Shown piece after piece: positions 34,141-43,554 of a stretch of DNA of 64,000 bases. Position 1 is the first letter of the stretch, and every line of letters begins with the position of its first letter. The stretch is from an uncultured delta proteobacterium. GTDB taxonomy: Bacteria; Desulfobacterota; Desulfovibrionia; Desulfovibrionales; Desulfovibrionaceae. The position numbers and the translations under genes were made by a program. The stretch covers positions 1 to 64,000 of the forward strand of contig CAILNX010000014.1 in assembly GCA_903835685.1 (NCBI GenBank), given 5' to 3'. Below the pieces are notes generated by a model, which worked only from the letters and a program-made list of their open reading frames with translations, was not told the origin of the DNA and did no database searches.

Positions 34141-35409
34141 TTATGCCTGCTCTGCATCCGGGCCGTGGAATTCTTGCACCATGCGCATGTCTGCATAAGG
34201 GATGCGTATGGACACTTCGAGTCCGGAAGAGCCACCAAGGGATGTGTTCCTCGCCTCGAAGGAAAATCCCATGCTTTCTCCAAAAAATTTGACAAAGATG
34301 GTCCCCTGACCAAAGGCCTTTCCACCCCTCTTTTTCGAAGGGATAGGCCGCTTGAAGAGGTTGACCAGGTGCTCCAATGGCACGCCGCCTCCAGCGTCCC
34401 TGACCAGAATTTGAGCACCTATTTCATTGGAATCCAATACTATCTCAATAAGAGGCTGAAAGGCTTTTAAGGCGCCAGGATCTTGCTTTATCAACTCTAT
34501 CTGGCGCAATTCTATAGCCGTCTGACTGTTCCGTACAAGGTTCAAGAGGATTTCCCAGGTCTTGCCGGGATCAACGACAATCTTCTTTGAACAGTTTACC
34601 CAACCTGCATCCCGCAAAACAACTCTGGTCCGTCCGGATTTAAACCGTTGTTCCTGGGAGAGCCGCTCCTGAAGCCAGCGGTGTAACTCATTCATGGCCA
34701 TGGGCGCCGGATTGAAGGCCAATCGTTCTTCAAGCCCACGCAGATGTCGCAGAATATCATCTTGGAAGGGTTTGACCACGCTCTCGTGAAACTCTCTTTC
34801 TTTAACCGGCGAGAGGTCATTGACGATGGAGTGGATCTGGGATTTCCAGGAGCTCTGGAGAAGCAGCAATTCGTCCTTGACCCGATTGGCCTGACGAATA
34901 ACGTCGTCGGTCAGTTTCTGGGTGGCCACCATGAGCTCAAGCTGCTGGCGCATCCTGCGTTCTGCATTGATGCCTTCGTCCCTTTTTCGTCGCTTGATGT
35001 CAGCAGGGGATTCCTTGGTCATCATGATGACCATGAACACAAGAATAACGAGGTAAAGTACCAGAAAAGATTTTCCGGTAAAAAGTTGAGTGGATATAAC
35101 GCTGGACACGGCAAAAAGACGGGCGAAGACAAAGGCGAAAAATAGATTGAAAAAAGCGACATACAGCATGGTTTCGCGCCCGCCCAAGGACCAAGAAAAA
35201 TAAAGGCTGGACACGATAAGCAGATTGCAGAAAATGAAATACCGATTGATGTTGTCGACCATCTGGTCAAAAAGGATGAAGGCCGCCACATAGGCCACGG
35301 CCAACAGGGGGAGTTTCCAATTCTTGATGAAAGTACGCACCGGCGCCAGACCGTGTAGCTCGACTTGCCCGGGCGCTGTGTCATTGTTTTGCTCTAGTTT
35401 CTGGCTCAA
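34141..35409 (-). CDS. Atypical membrane sensor histidine kinase
   Basis: A 422-residue protein. About five or six hydrophobic segments occupy residues 30-150, then a long helical linker (INAERRMRQQLELMVATQ) and a C-terminal GHKL ATPase-like domain: N box ILLNLVRNSQTAI and G box DAGGGVP, with a further Gly-rich lid (GGKAFGQGTIFVKFFG). A canonical H box is not evident; the best candidate His is in QIHSIVNDLSP. It is the last gene of the secretion/glycosylation run, right after a response regulator, and so is probably its partner. The TTG start at 35409 is preceded by AGAGGA. It faces the sequon-rich gene tail to tail with a 22-base gap. Confidence 0.75.
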   Translation of the reverse strand: MSQKLEQNNDTAPGQVELHGLAPVRTFIKNWKLPLLAVAYVAAFILFDQMVDNINRYFIFCNLLIVSSLYFSWSLGGRETMLYVAFFNLFFAFVFARLFAVSSVISTQLFTGKSFLVLYLVILVFMVIMMTKESPADIKRRKRDEGINAERRMRQQLELMVATQKLTDDVIRQANRVKDELLLLQSSWKSQIHSIVNDLSPVKEREFHESVVKPFQDDILRHLRGLEERLAFNPAPMAMNELHRWLQERLSQEQRFKSGRTRVVLRDAGWVNCSKKIVVDPGKTWEILLNLVRNSQTAIELRQIELIKQDPGALKAFQPLIEIVLDSNEIGAQILVRDAGGGVPLEHLVNLFKRPIPSKKRGGKAFGQGTIFVKFFGESMGFSFEARNTSLGGSSGLEVSIRIPYADMRMVQEFHGPDAEQA

Positions 35410-35472
35410 AACAGAGTTCCTCTGAGATCTGGTGCTGTTAATCTCCTGCTGCTCTGTAAGATAAAAAATGTA

Positions 35473-36369
35473 TTAATCAGCGTAGCTTTCGTAGTTGTTC
35501 TTCAGCCATTTATCCATCCGTTTGTTGTCATGCACGGTATCAAGCCGCAATAACTTCTTCTTAGCTGACTTAGGAGAACGGTAATAATAGAGGCGAACCT
35601 TGACCGAAAGGCGAGCAGTGTAGATATGTTCTGTTCCTTTGTGCTTATGTATGTCCAAGCCAGGGTTGCTTGAATCGGACACATCAAAACGGACAAGAGT
35701 CTCGATGACCTTTTTAAACATATTGAACTGTGTATTATAAATATTTTGTAAGTCTTCGACCATGGAGGGAAGAATTTCACTTTGAACCAGAAGGGAGGAC
35801 AGAATCTCCTGGATTTTTCCAAAGGATTTGGCTGGGCCTTTATCTTTGGTAACGGCAAGCGCTTCAGGGCTCTCGTGTTGCAGATCGCACAGTTCATTTT
35901 CCAGGAGGAGCTGGTATTCTTGTGAATCCTTGATTTCAGACTTGAGCTGCTCAACAAGAGTTCCAGCCTTTTGGCTCTTGCGCATGTAGAACTTGATCAT
36001 GCGCACAAGTTGGTCCGGGCTCACGGGCTTGGGAATGTAGTAGGTGAACTCGTCGTCCCCGGCCTCCTGCATGGCGTCAGCATCCATGCCCGTGAGCAGA
36101 ATGACCGGGAGCTTCTGATGGTCTTCCCGTATAAATGGCAGTATATCAACTCCCGACAGGCCAGCATTCTCAAAATGAACATCCAGAAGAATCAGATCTG
36201 GTTCATCTTCGCCAGACTTGAGAAACTCCAAAAAGCTGACCGGATCCTGGAAAGAATGGCGGCGGTTGAGCAATCCAGCGTTACTCAGAATCGCAGCAAC
36301 GGTTTCATGAATCCGCAGTTCATCATCCACCAGTGCAATGACATAGGAGGGCTGCTCAGAGGACTTCAT
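35473..36369 (-). CDS. Response regulator with N-terminal receiver domain
   Basis: A 298-residue protein. The receiver domain has the acid pair in ALVDDE (Asp15, Asp16), phospho-acceptor Asp63 in LILLDVHFE, Thr93 in LLTGMDA and Lys114 in YIPKPV. The C-terminal part (about residues 125-298) is partly coiled coil and partly a basic segment (RSPKSAKKKLLRLD). It matches no DNA-binding output domain I know, so the output may be protein binding or RNA binding. I chose the ATG at 36369, which overlaps the end of the oligosaccharyltransferase gene by 14 bases; the open frame extends a little further upstream. Likely partner: the kinase encoded next. Confidence 0.8.
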   Translation of the reverse strand: MKSSEQPSYVIALVDDELRIHETVAAILSNAGLLNRRHSFQDPVSFLEFLKSGEDEPDLILLDVHFENAGLSGVDILPFIREDHQKLPVILLTGMDADAMQEAGDDEFTYYIPKPVSPDQLVRMIKFYMRKSQKAGTLVEQLKSEIKDSQEYQLLLENELCDLQHESPEALAVTKDKGPAKSFGKIQEILSSLLVQSEILPSMVEDLQNIYNTQFNMFKKVIETLVRFDVSDSSNPGLDIHKHKGTEHIYTARLSVKVRLYYYRSPKSAKKKLLRLDTVHDNKRMDKWLKNNYESYAD

Positions 36370-38512
36370 AGATGCGCACCTCCGGGAATCCTTCCCAGAT
36401 GAGATGGAAATAGGGAGTGAAACGGGGATCATTCACATCGGCCAATAGGAGTTGGACGGCCATGCTATTGTAGGCGTCGTCATCCATGAGAAAACCATTC
36501 TGGACATACTCATTGTAAACGAAATGAGGGCCTGAGGAGGTGGGATAGGGTTGTTTCACCTTGCCCTGCGGGGTGATACGATCATAGGAACTCAAGACGA
36601 TGGGCTGTCTCCCTTTCATGGTAATGACGCCAACCTTTTCGTCCAGGGTATAGGCCTGGGTAATTTCAATGCACTGCGCGTGGCCACCGCTTTTGACCTT
36701 GAAATTCCAGGATCCGTAGAAAGAAATCCAATATAACAGCCGAAAATTTTCCCAGGTCACAACTAGATACTGCTTGTTTGACTTTGGGAAAGAATATTTC
36801 ACCGTAGCCAGGCTATCGATGAAACCCTGCACTTCTGCCGGGGGCTGCTTGCTCATCTCCTCGCTGCCGTCACTTCCGTTCTTTGATGCGGCCGAAATGT
36901 ACCGGATGATCTGGTTCGACTGCAGCGGAGAAGGCGTTATCAGAGCCAAACCAACAGGGAAGACGCGAGAGCCGCTGTGCTTGCCGCCGTCGGCAAAACT
37001 TTTCCGTTTGGCATAATAGTCTGTTGCGTATCCCCAGTCCCACCAGGTCCAGACCTGGCTGTTCGGGGTCGTGAGATCCGCTAGGCTTGTCAAGGCCATG
37101 GCGTGGGATTTGTTCAGGACCGGTGTTGGCGGTGTCCAGAGATAGAGTTGAAGCCAAGGAACAAGCAAGCACAGGCCCAGCACGGTCGGGCACAGGACCT
37201 CGGTCCAATGGTTCCAGAGCCTCTTGGGCAAGTACCAGCGCAACAGCCACAGAAACAGGGCACCAAGACCCAAGGCCACCCCTGGGCCCCCGAACATGGT
37301 CATGCGTGCGCCCATTTTGACACTCAAGAAGCCGAGCACCACCAGGGGGACCAGGAACATCACCACAGGGCGTACCACCAGGAGCAGAGCAAGGCCGACC
37401 ATGCCCACAATGGACAGCCAGGACCAGGGCATCATGCGCTCCAAAATGTCCTGTATTTGGACATTTTGAGCTTCAACCACACTCTGGGTGATCGAAGGGT
37501 AGACCAACGTCCCTGAAGAACCAACTTCCTGGGTGATGGGTTTCATGTAGGCCAAGATTTTGGCGGAAATGTACTGGGCGGGAGAGAGGAGGTTTCCGGT
37601 AGCCGTGAGGGCCAACAGCACAAGGATGGCTGGAATCCAGAAATTCGGCATGATGGGCGCATACCACTGGGGTCGCGTTCGCATAGACCAGGCCATAACC
37701 AAGGCGGCCAGCATGCCGGGCCATCCACCGAGAGCGGCCAGGGTGAACACCACCAGGCCAAGCAGGGATTGTCCCCGGAGTTCTCTTCGCACCACAGCCA
37801 AAATCAAAAAGAAGGCCACCCAGATGGCCACCAAATTGAATTTGCCGATATCATTGTGCCACCAAGCCCCGAAGGCGCTGAAAAGGCCCAGCCAGAAAAG
37901 GGAATACGGACCGGCCATCGGGGATACCACGTCCGTATCCAGGTTCTTGAACCAGGGAATCCTGATACCGGGTTGCAGCCAGAAGGCCAGGCCGAATCCC
38001 ACGGCCAGGGGAAAAAAGAGGGTGGCGATATCGGTGTCATAATAGCCCAGGCGGGTGCGGAAATAGAACCCTGGGAAAAGTCCGCTGAGAAGGGCTGTAA
38101 ACAACCCGACGCCTGTTCCTCCCACGAGTCGCCCCCAAAGAAAACCAACGACCGCCACGAGACTGGAGGCCACAGCCGGGGCCCAAAAAGCCAGGATTCC
38201 ATCCGGAACCTTGGAGATGCGAGAGGCCACATCCAAAAAGATGGACATGGCGCTGTCCGTGGCGCTGCCTATGCGTTCGGCACCGGCAAGCCAATAATAG
38301 GCATCATGGGTTCCCATGATGTATTCAGTATCCGTGGTATAGTTATACCCAGGGACCTCCATGGTAAGGGCTGGATGACCCCATTGCCGGACGTCCAGAC
38401 AGCGGACAGTCAGGGTGAACAGAAATGAAAGCAGGCAAAAGAGAAGGATGATCCGCTTTTTGCTGCCAAATGGTTCCAGTTCAAGAACAGCTTTTACATT
38501 TGATCTGGTCAT
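36356..38512 (-). CDS. pglB: PglB/STT3-family oligosaccharyltransferase inside a type II secretion operon
   Basis: A 718-residue GT-C enzyme that moves a glycan from a polyprenyl-diphosphate carrier to Asn in N-X-S/T. About 12 or 13 membrane helices are followed by a periplasmic domain. Catalytic features: first-loop Asp70 (GTHDAYYW), second-loop Asp159/Asp161 (GYYDTD), a loop-5 Glu in SVVEAQ (Glu347), and WTWWDWGY (residues 488-495). The usual WWDYG has Trp for Tyr. The gene starts 6 bases after the stop of gspF and overlaps the response regulator gene, so it is translated with the secretion genes. It is flanked by three exported proteins with unusually many sequons, which I take as its substrates. 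Confidence 0.88.
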   Translation of the reverse strand: MTRSNVKAVLELEPFGSKKRIILLFCLLSFLFTLTVRCLDVRQWGHPALTMEVPGYNYTTDTEYIMGTHDAYYWLAGAERIGSATDSAMSIFLDVASRISKVPDGILAFWAPAVASSLVAVVGFLWGRLVGGTGVGLFTALLSGLFPGFYFRTRLGYYDTDIATLFFPLAVGFGLAFWLQPGIRIPWFKNLDTDVVSPMAGPYSLFWLGLFSAFGAWWHNDIGKFNLVAIWVAFFLILAVVRRELRGQSLLGLVVFTLAALGGWPGMLAALVMAWSMRTRPQWYAPIMPNFWIPAILVLLALTATGNLLSPAQYISAKILAYMKPITQEVGSSGTLVYPSITQSVVEAQNVQIQDILERMMPWSWLSIVGMVGLALLLVVRPVVMFLVPLVVLGFLSVKMGARMTMFGGPGVALGLGALFLWLLRWYLPKRLWNHWTEVLCPTVLGLCLLVPWLQLYLWTPPTPVLNKSHAMALTSLADLTTPNSQVWTWWDWGYATDYYAKRKSFADGGKHSGSRVFPVGLALITPSPLQSNQIIRYISAASKNGSDGSEEMSKQPPAEVQGFIDSLATVKYSFPKSNKQYLVVTWENFRLLYWISFYGSWNFKVKSGGHAQCIEITQAYTLDEKVGVITMKGRQPIVLSSYDRITPQGKVKQPYPTSSGPHFVYNEYVQNGFLMDDDAYNSMAVQLLLADVNDPRFTPYFHLIWEGFPEVRIYEVL

Positions 38513-38518
38513 TGTGGC

Positions 38519-39727
38519 TCACTTTACCAAGGTACTCAGGCTGAAGATCGGCCCCATTATGGCCAGCACGATGAAGGCGATCATGACGCCCACGACCAGG
38601 ATCAGCAGCGGCTCAGCCAGAGCGACCAGCCTTTTAACCGTGTTATCGACCTCGCGCTCCAATATCTTGCCCAAACGAAGCAAAAATTCCCCGAGTTGGC
38701 CAGCTTTTTGTCCGGTGGCCAATGTCATGATGTAGAGATCTGGGAAAATATTCAGTTTGGCCAGCACCCGATCCAACGGTTGTCCCTGGGCCACTTCGAT
38801 CCGGGCCTTTTGGATGATGTTACGGAAATATGCCGAGTTGATGGCCCCTGCCGAGGCGTCCATGGCCTGGACCAAAGGGATGCCAGCCTCAAGTTGGAAC
38901 CCAAGAAGTCCGGAAAACCTGGCAAGAAGGTGCTTCTGGGTCAGGGGCAGCCGCCACATGAAGCGATCCACCTTCTCCTGTACCTTCGGTGATCGCCGAT
39001 ACAGGGCTATAGCGCCGAGCAAGAGGAGAAAGGGAACAAGCACCCCGGCCAAGCCCAGGGAAGAGAAAAACTCTCCCAGGGACAGCAGCATCTTGGTATT
39101 CCAGGGCAAATCTTTTTGCATGTTGGTGAAAACCTTGGTGATCTTTGGCAACACCTGGGAAAGCAGGAAGTACACCGCGCCAAACCCAACCACGCAGATG
39201 ACCCCAGGGTAGACCATGGCGTTGAGCAATTTGCCTGACACCTCAGCCCGGTTTTCCTCATAGCGGGCGATCTGCTCCAGGACTGGACCCAATCGGCCCA
39301 CACTTTCCGCCACCTTGACCATGCCCACATAGACGGCCGGAAAGGTTCTGCCATGCAGGATCATGCTCTGGGAAAAGGGCAGTCCAGATTCAACATTGTC
39401 GCGGATATCCATCCAGATCTTGGCGGATTTGCCCGATGACATCCGGCCAAGGAGATCCAGAGACTGCGAAAGCGGCGTTCCGGATTGGAGCAGCATGCCC
39501 AGGTAATAGAAAGACTCACTGATATTGAGACTCGGAGAAGGAATAAATTGACTGAAGGAAAAGTGATGAAGCTTTTTTAATCCCTTGTCGCGGACCGGAG
39601 CGATGCTCACCGGGGTGAGGCCTTTCGAGGCCAATTGAGTCATGGCTTTGGTCTGGCTTTCCGAGTCGATAAAGCCTTTTTTGCTTCTCCCATTTGAATC
39701 TATGGCAACATACTGATAACTAGGCAT
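38519..39727 (-). CDS. gspF: Type II secretion inner-membrane platform protein GspF
   Basis: A 402-residue GspF/PilC-family protein. It has an N-terminal YQYVAIDSNGRSKKGFIDSE segment, two repeated T2SSF domains (roughly residues 60-185 and 270-395) and three membrane helices (around residues 165, 220 and 375). It links the GspE ATPase to the growing pseudopilus. It lies between gspE and the oligosaccharyltransferase gene. Length and features are normal. Confidence 0.9.
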   Translation of the reverse strand: MPSYQYVAIDSNGRSKKGFIDSESQTKAMTQLASKGLTPVSIAPVRDKGLKKLHHFSFSQFIPSPSLNISESFYYLGMLLQSGTPLSQSLDLLGRMSSGKSAKIWMDIRDNVESGLPFSQSMILHGRTFPAVYVGMVKVAESVGRLGPVLEQIARYEENRAEVSGKLLNAMVYPGVICVVGFGAVYFLLSQVLPKITKVFTNMQKDLPWNTKMLLSLGEFFSSLGLAGVLVPFLLLLGAIALYRRSPKVQEKVDRFMWRLPLTQKHLLARFSGLLGFQLEAGIPLVQAMDASAGAINSAYFRNIIQKARIEVAQGQPLDRVLAKLNIFPDLYIMTLATGQKAGQLGEFLLRLGKILEREVDNTVKRLVALAEPLLILVVGVMIAFIVLAIMGPIFSLSTLVK

Positions 39728-39941
39728 AACTTATCCTGTGGACTGCGCGTTGTTTGGCGTTCCCTGTTGAGGTCAGGGATGGCAGGAGAAGGAGGTGTGG
39801 CAAGTATGAAAATATCCCTCCCGGGACACCTGAATTCAACTTGGCTGGCCAGGGAAGCCGGAAATCGATACAAAGGGCAATCCGCAAGGTAGATCCAAGA
39901 GGATACGAAATCCCCCTTGAGGGCCCTGGAATAATCCGGGT
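39728..39941. other. Gap between gspE and gspF
   Basis: A 214-base gap in an otherwise tight operon. No gene, terminator or pseudopilin fragment is recognised. A 63-codon plus-strand frame here looks like chance. Confidence 0.35.
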
Positions 39942-41426
39942 TTAAAGCCGAGTCACGCGGATAACTTCCTCCAGCAGGGTTTTCCCCTCTCGTACCAGGG
40001 AAAGGCCATGCTCAAGCATGGTCCGGAAACCGCCGTCCTTGGCCTTGGCCTTGATTCTGTCCACCGAAGCCTTCTCCATGATCAAAGCCCGGACTTCCTC
40101 GTCCACAGGCAAGAATTCAAAGATCCCACGCCGTCCACGAAATCCGGTCTGGAGGCATTTCTCGCATCCCTTGCCTTTGAGTTGAGTGTGGCCAAAGCTT
40201 GAGACATCCAGGCCGACCTGGGCCAGCGCAGCCTCGCTGATGGCCACCTCCCGGATGCAATGGGGACAGTTCAGGCGCACCAACCGCTGGCCCATGACCA
40301 AGGACAGGGACGAGGCCAGGAGGAAAGGCTCTATACCCATTTCCAGCAGGCGCGAAACAGCAGTGGCCGCATCATTGGTATGCAAGGTAGTCAGCACGAG
40401 ATGCCCGGTAAGCGAAGCCTGCACGGCCGTGCTGGCTGTCTCTTGATCGCGCACCTCGCCCACCAGGATGATGTCCGGATCCTGACGCAAAAAAGCCCGG
40501 ATGGAACTGGCAAATGTAACGCCAGCCGCCCGGTTGACCTGAACCTGGTTGACTCCACCAAGATGGTATTCAACAGGATCTTCGACGGTCATGATATTGG
40601 TGGTTTCATTGACCAGTTCGCTCAACCCTGCATAGAGCGTGGTCGTTTTACCGGAACCAGTGGGGCCGGTCACCAGGACAATGCCGTGGGGTTGGGAAAT
40701 GGCCTGCCGGAAAATGGCCAGATCCTGCCCCTCCATTCCGAGATCAGGGAGGGACAAGATGTTTTTGCTCCGGTCGAGAATGCGCAGGACAGCCTTTTCG
40801 CCGTTCATGGTGGGCATGGTGGATACACGGATATCCACGTTTTTCTGGCCGAGTTTCACCTGGATGCGGCCATCCTGGGGCACGCGGCTTTCGGCCACGT
40901 CCATGTCCCCCATGACCTTGATGCGCGCGATGATGGTAGTCTGAAGAGACTTATCGAGCATTTTCAGGGTATTCAGCTCGCCATCCAAACGAAAGCGGAT
41001 CATGAAGGCGTTGTCCTGGCCCTCGAAATGGATATCGCTCGCCCCTTGGGAAATGGCCTGATGCAGGGTTTTGTTCACAAGACGGACAATGGGCGCATCA
41101 TCGTGAGACCAGCCAAGCAATTCCTGGCCTGAGAAGTCCTCGGCCTCGCCCTGTCTATCCTCATCGGCATGAGTGTCCTCTTCCCAGAGGGCGAGGGCTT
41201 GTTCAAAGAGGGGGTAAAACCGGGTCTCCTCCACCTGTTCCGTGCGAATCTTTTGATGAACGATCCAGGCTAGATAGTCGGCAAAGACCCTGGCCCGATC
41301 CGTGATGGTCCAGACCGTCAACACGCCAGCATCGCTGCCAACCGGTATGAATTCATTGCGTTGAGGGAACTGCAAATACGTAGCGACAACGTCTTTTGGC
41401 AAAGCTTGTAAATTTATTTCAGACAT
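39942..41426 (-). CDS. gspE: Type II secretion ATPase GspE
   Basis: A cytoplasmic hexameric ATPase of about 494 residues that powers the pseudopilus. Walker A is GPTGSGKTTT, the Asp box includes QDPDIILVGEVRD, and the His box is TTLHTNDAATA. The tetracysteine zinc site is intact (NCPHC and GCEKC). The N1 domain at the front is short. I chose the ATG at 41426 over the GTG at 41435 because of the AGGAT before it. As an internal control for the sequon counts, this 494-residue protein has only two N-X-S/T sites. Confidence 0.93.
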   Translation of the reverse strand: MSEINLQALPKDVVATYLQFPQRNEFIPVGSDAGVLTVWTITDRARVFADYLAWIVHQKIRTEQVEETRFYPLFEQALALWEEDTHADEDRQGEAEDFSGQELLGWSHDDAPIVRLVNKTLHQAISQGASDIHFEGQDNAFMIRFRLDGELNTLKMLDKSLQTTIIARIKVMGDMDVAESRVPQDGRIQVKLGQKNVDIRVSTMPTMNGEKAVLRILDRSKNILSLPDLGMEGQDLAIFRQAISQPHGIVLVTGPTGSGKTTTLYAGLSELVNETTNIMTVEDPVEYHLGGVNQVQVNRAAGVTFASSIRAFLRQDPDIILVGEVRDQETASTAVQASLTGHLVLTTLHTNDAATAVSRLLEMGIEPFLLASSLSLVMGQRLVRLNCPHCIREVAISEAALAQVGLDVSSFGHTQLKGKGCEKCLQTGFRGRRGIFEFLPVDEEVRALIMEKASVDRIKAKAKDGGFRTMLEHGLSLVREGKTLLEEVIRVTRL

Positions 41427-41479
41427 ATCCTGCACGCAATGAAAGCAAAGTTATTCAATCGTCGAACCGGGACAGAGGA

Positions 41480-43543
41480 TCAATACGGGCTGCCCTCCAC
41501 CCCCGAGGGCTGCTGGCCTGGGGCTGAACCGCGCTCGACCTTGCCCGAAACGCCGTAGAATTCCTTCTCAATGATGGTGTTGGCGCGATCATGATCGGAT
41601 TTGACCTTGTCCATCTTTTCGCGGCCCAGGGCTTCATTGTTTTCCAGGGTACGAATGATGCGAGCCGAAAGAAAGACCATGAGCGTCTTCTTATTATCCG
41701 AAGTGGTTCGATCCTTGAAAAGCCAGCCGAGCAGGGGGAGTTGAGAAAGTCCAGGGACTGAATCCTGGTTTCGGGTCTGGCTGTTCTCCACCAATCCGCT
41801 GATGACCATGGTGGACCCGTCCAACAATTGGACGGCGGTCTTGGTCACCCGGTTGCTGGTGGTGGGCAGTCCAACAGTGCCGCCGGAAACCTGTTTGTAT
41901 TCCTGTCGGATATCCATGCGGATAAGACCGCTTTGCGTGTTCACGTGCGGGTTCACCACCAACTTGATGCCCACGTCCCGGAAATCGTAAGCGATCTGTG
42001 TGCTGCCGCCCTGGGTGGTCTGGGAACCGGTTTGAAAGGGAATATTGTCGCCCACGAAAATTTCCGCCTCGGAATTATCCAGGGTCATGATCTGTGGCGC
42101 GGAAATCAGGTTGAAGTCGCCAACGGTCTTGGTAAAGTTGATGAGGGCCCCCAGGGTGGGAAAGTATGTCCCCTTGTAATTGACCATGTTGCCGAGAATT
42201 CCCATGGAGAAACCAGGGGGTGAAGAGGCAATGTTTGGACCGCCGGTCCCTTTCATGACCGGATCAGCGTAAGTAAAAATTCTGCTGTCTTGGCTCTTGG
42301 TAAAACCCATGGTCCCAACATAGGTGTTCTGGCTGCCAGCCCCTGACATCCATTCCACTCCAAAAGACTGGGAATTGGAAAGCGTGGTCTCCAGGACCAG
42401 CCCTTCAATATACACTTGGTCCAGGGGACGGTCGAGTTGAGAAACAATTTCGTCTACTTTGGGGATGAATTCGGCATCGGCCATGATCAGGAGGGAATTG
42501 GTTCCCTTGTCAGCGGAAACCATGAATTTGTCGCCGGAGCCGAATGAGCTTGCCCCTGGCAACCCCAGCCCAGTTGCAGCCCCTGAACTCCCGGCAGCAC
42601 CCCCAGCGGAACTGCTCTCTGCCTTTTTTTCCGCCTGACGCCCAATGAGGGCCTGGAGGACCATGGCGGCAGAATCCGCTTTGGCGTTCTGCAGTCGGTA
42701 GACCTTCAATTTCTGGTCTGCGGAGACATCGCTGATCACGTCGACTTGATGCAAAAGCGCCTTTACAGTCTGGAGGGAATCGGCGCTTCCGGCCACCAGA
42801 AGGCTGTTGGTCCAATCAATAGGGGAAATGAGCGGCAGTTCGCCGACCTGACCGCGCTCCATGAGCACTTTAAAAAAATCTGTCAATTTCGCAGCAGCGC
42901 CCGAAGCTCTGGCCTGACGCAAGGCGATGACTTCTGTCTTCCATGTGGGTTTGATGCTCTGCATGGTGCTCAAAATTTGTCCCATCTTGTCAATTCGATC
43001 ACGCCTGTCCCGGATAATGATAGACTGTGCTTGAGGTATCGGCTGCACTTGTCCATATTTTGAGGCGAAAGGCTGCAAGAGCTGGGAGGCCATTTGAGGC
43101 GACACATCATTTTTTAATCGATGAACCGTGGTCACCAACTCATCATCGACGCCCTGTGGAGCTTTAAGCTCTGACTCCATGCCCTGTGCTTCGGCCTGGT
43201 TCAAGACATACAAAACAGACCCTCGAGAGACGGAGTAGAGACTGGCGCTGTTCAGGACCTGCTCGAAGACCGCCATGAGCTCAGGCTCATTCATGGACTG
43301 GTTGGAATAGATTGTAACCGTGGTCGCCGGAATCTTGGCTTCTTGGAAGACAATGTTCCGCCCGGTATAACTGGCTACAAATTTGATGAAATCCTTGAGT
43401 TGGATATTCTCAAGATTCGCAGTCATGGCTGAGGTTGGCTGTGTCGTCTGGGCTCTTGCCGTTTGCGTACCCAGAGCAAGCACTGCAACCGCGATGAGAA
43501 AACCCAGCACAATCATTTTGAAAGAAGCAGAAAATGGTTTCAT
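41480..43543 (-). CDS. gspD: Type II secretion outer-membrane secretin GspD
   Basis: A 687-residue secretin with a signal peptide (FLIAVAVLALGTQTARAQ). The N0 domain (LENIQLKDFIKFVASYTGRNIVF) is followed by N1-N3 repeats, with a Ser/Gly-rich insert near residues 305-325 (SSSAGGAAGSSGAATGLGLP) in N3. The secretin domain has VPGLSQLPLLGWLFKDRT, the family signature. It forms the outer-membrane channel that would export the sequon-rich proteins. gspC is immediately upstream. The C-terminal tail past the signature is about 85 residues. Confidence 0.93.
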   Translation of the reverse strand: MKPFSASFKMIVLGFLIAVAVLALGTQTARAQTTQPTSAMTANLENIQLKDFIKFVASYTGRNIVFQEAKIPATTVTIYSNQSMNEPELMAVFEQVLNSASLYSVSRGSVLYVLNQAEAQGMESELKAPQGVDDELVTTVHRLKNDVSPQMASQLLQPFASKYGQVQPIPQAQSIIIRDRRDRIDKMGQILSTMQSIKPTWKTEVIALRQARASGAAAKLTDFFKVLMERGQVGELPLISPIDWTNSLLVAGSADSLQTVKALLHQVDVISDVSADQKLKVYRLQNAKADSAAMVLQALIGRQAEKKAESSSAGGAAGSSGAATGLGLPGASSFGSGDKFMVSADKGTNSLLIMADAEFIPKVDEIVSQLDRPLDQVYIEGLVLETTLSNSQSFGVEWMSGAGSQNTYVGTMGFTKSQDSRIFTYADPVMKGTGGPNIASSPPGFSMGILGNMVNYKGTYFPTLGALINFTKTVGDFNLISAPQIMTLDNSEAEIFVGDNIPFQTGSQTTQGGSTQIAYDFRDVGIKLVVNPHVNTQSGLIRMDIRQEYKQVSGGTVGLPTTSNRVTKTAVQLLDGSTMVISGLVENSQTRNQDSVPGLSQLPLLGWLFKDRTTSDNKKTLMVFLSARIIRTLENNEALGREKMDKVKSDHDRANTIIEKEFYGVSGKVERGSAPGQQPSGVEGSPY

Positions 43544-43554
43544 TGACCTACCTA

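Noticed and set aside
39754-39945. 63-codon plus-strand frame in the gspE-gspF gap
   Set aside because: No ribosome-binding site, wrong strand for the operon, and no recognisable sequence.
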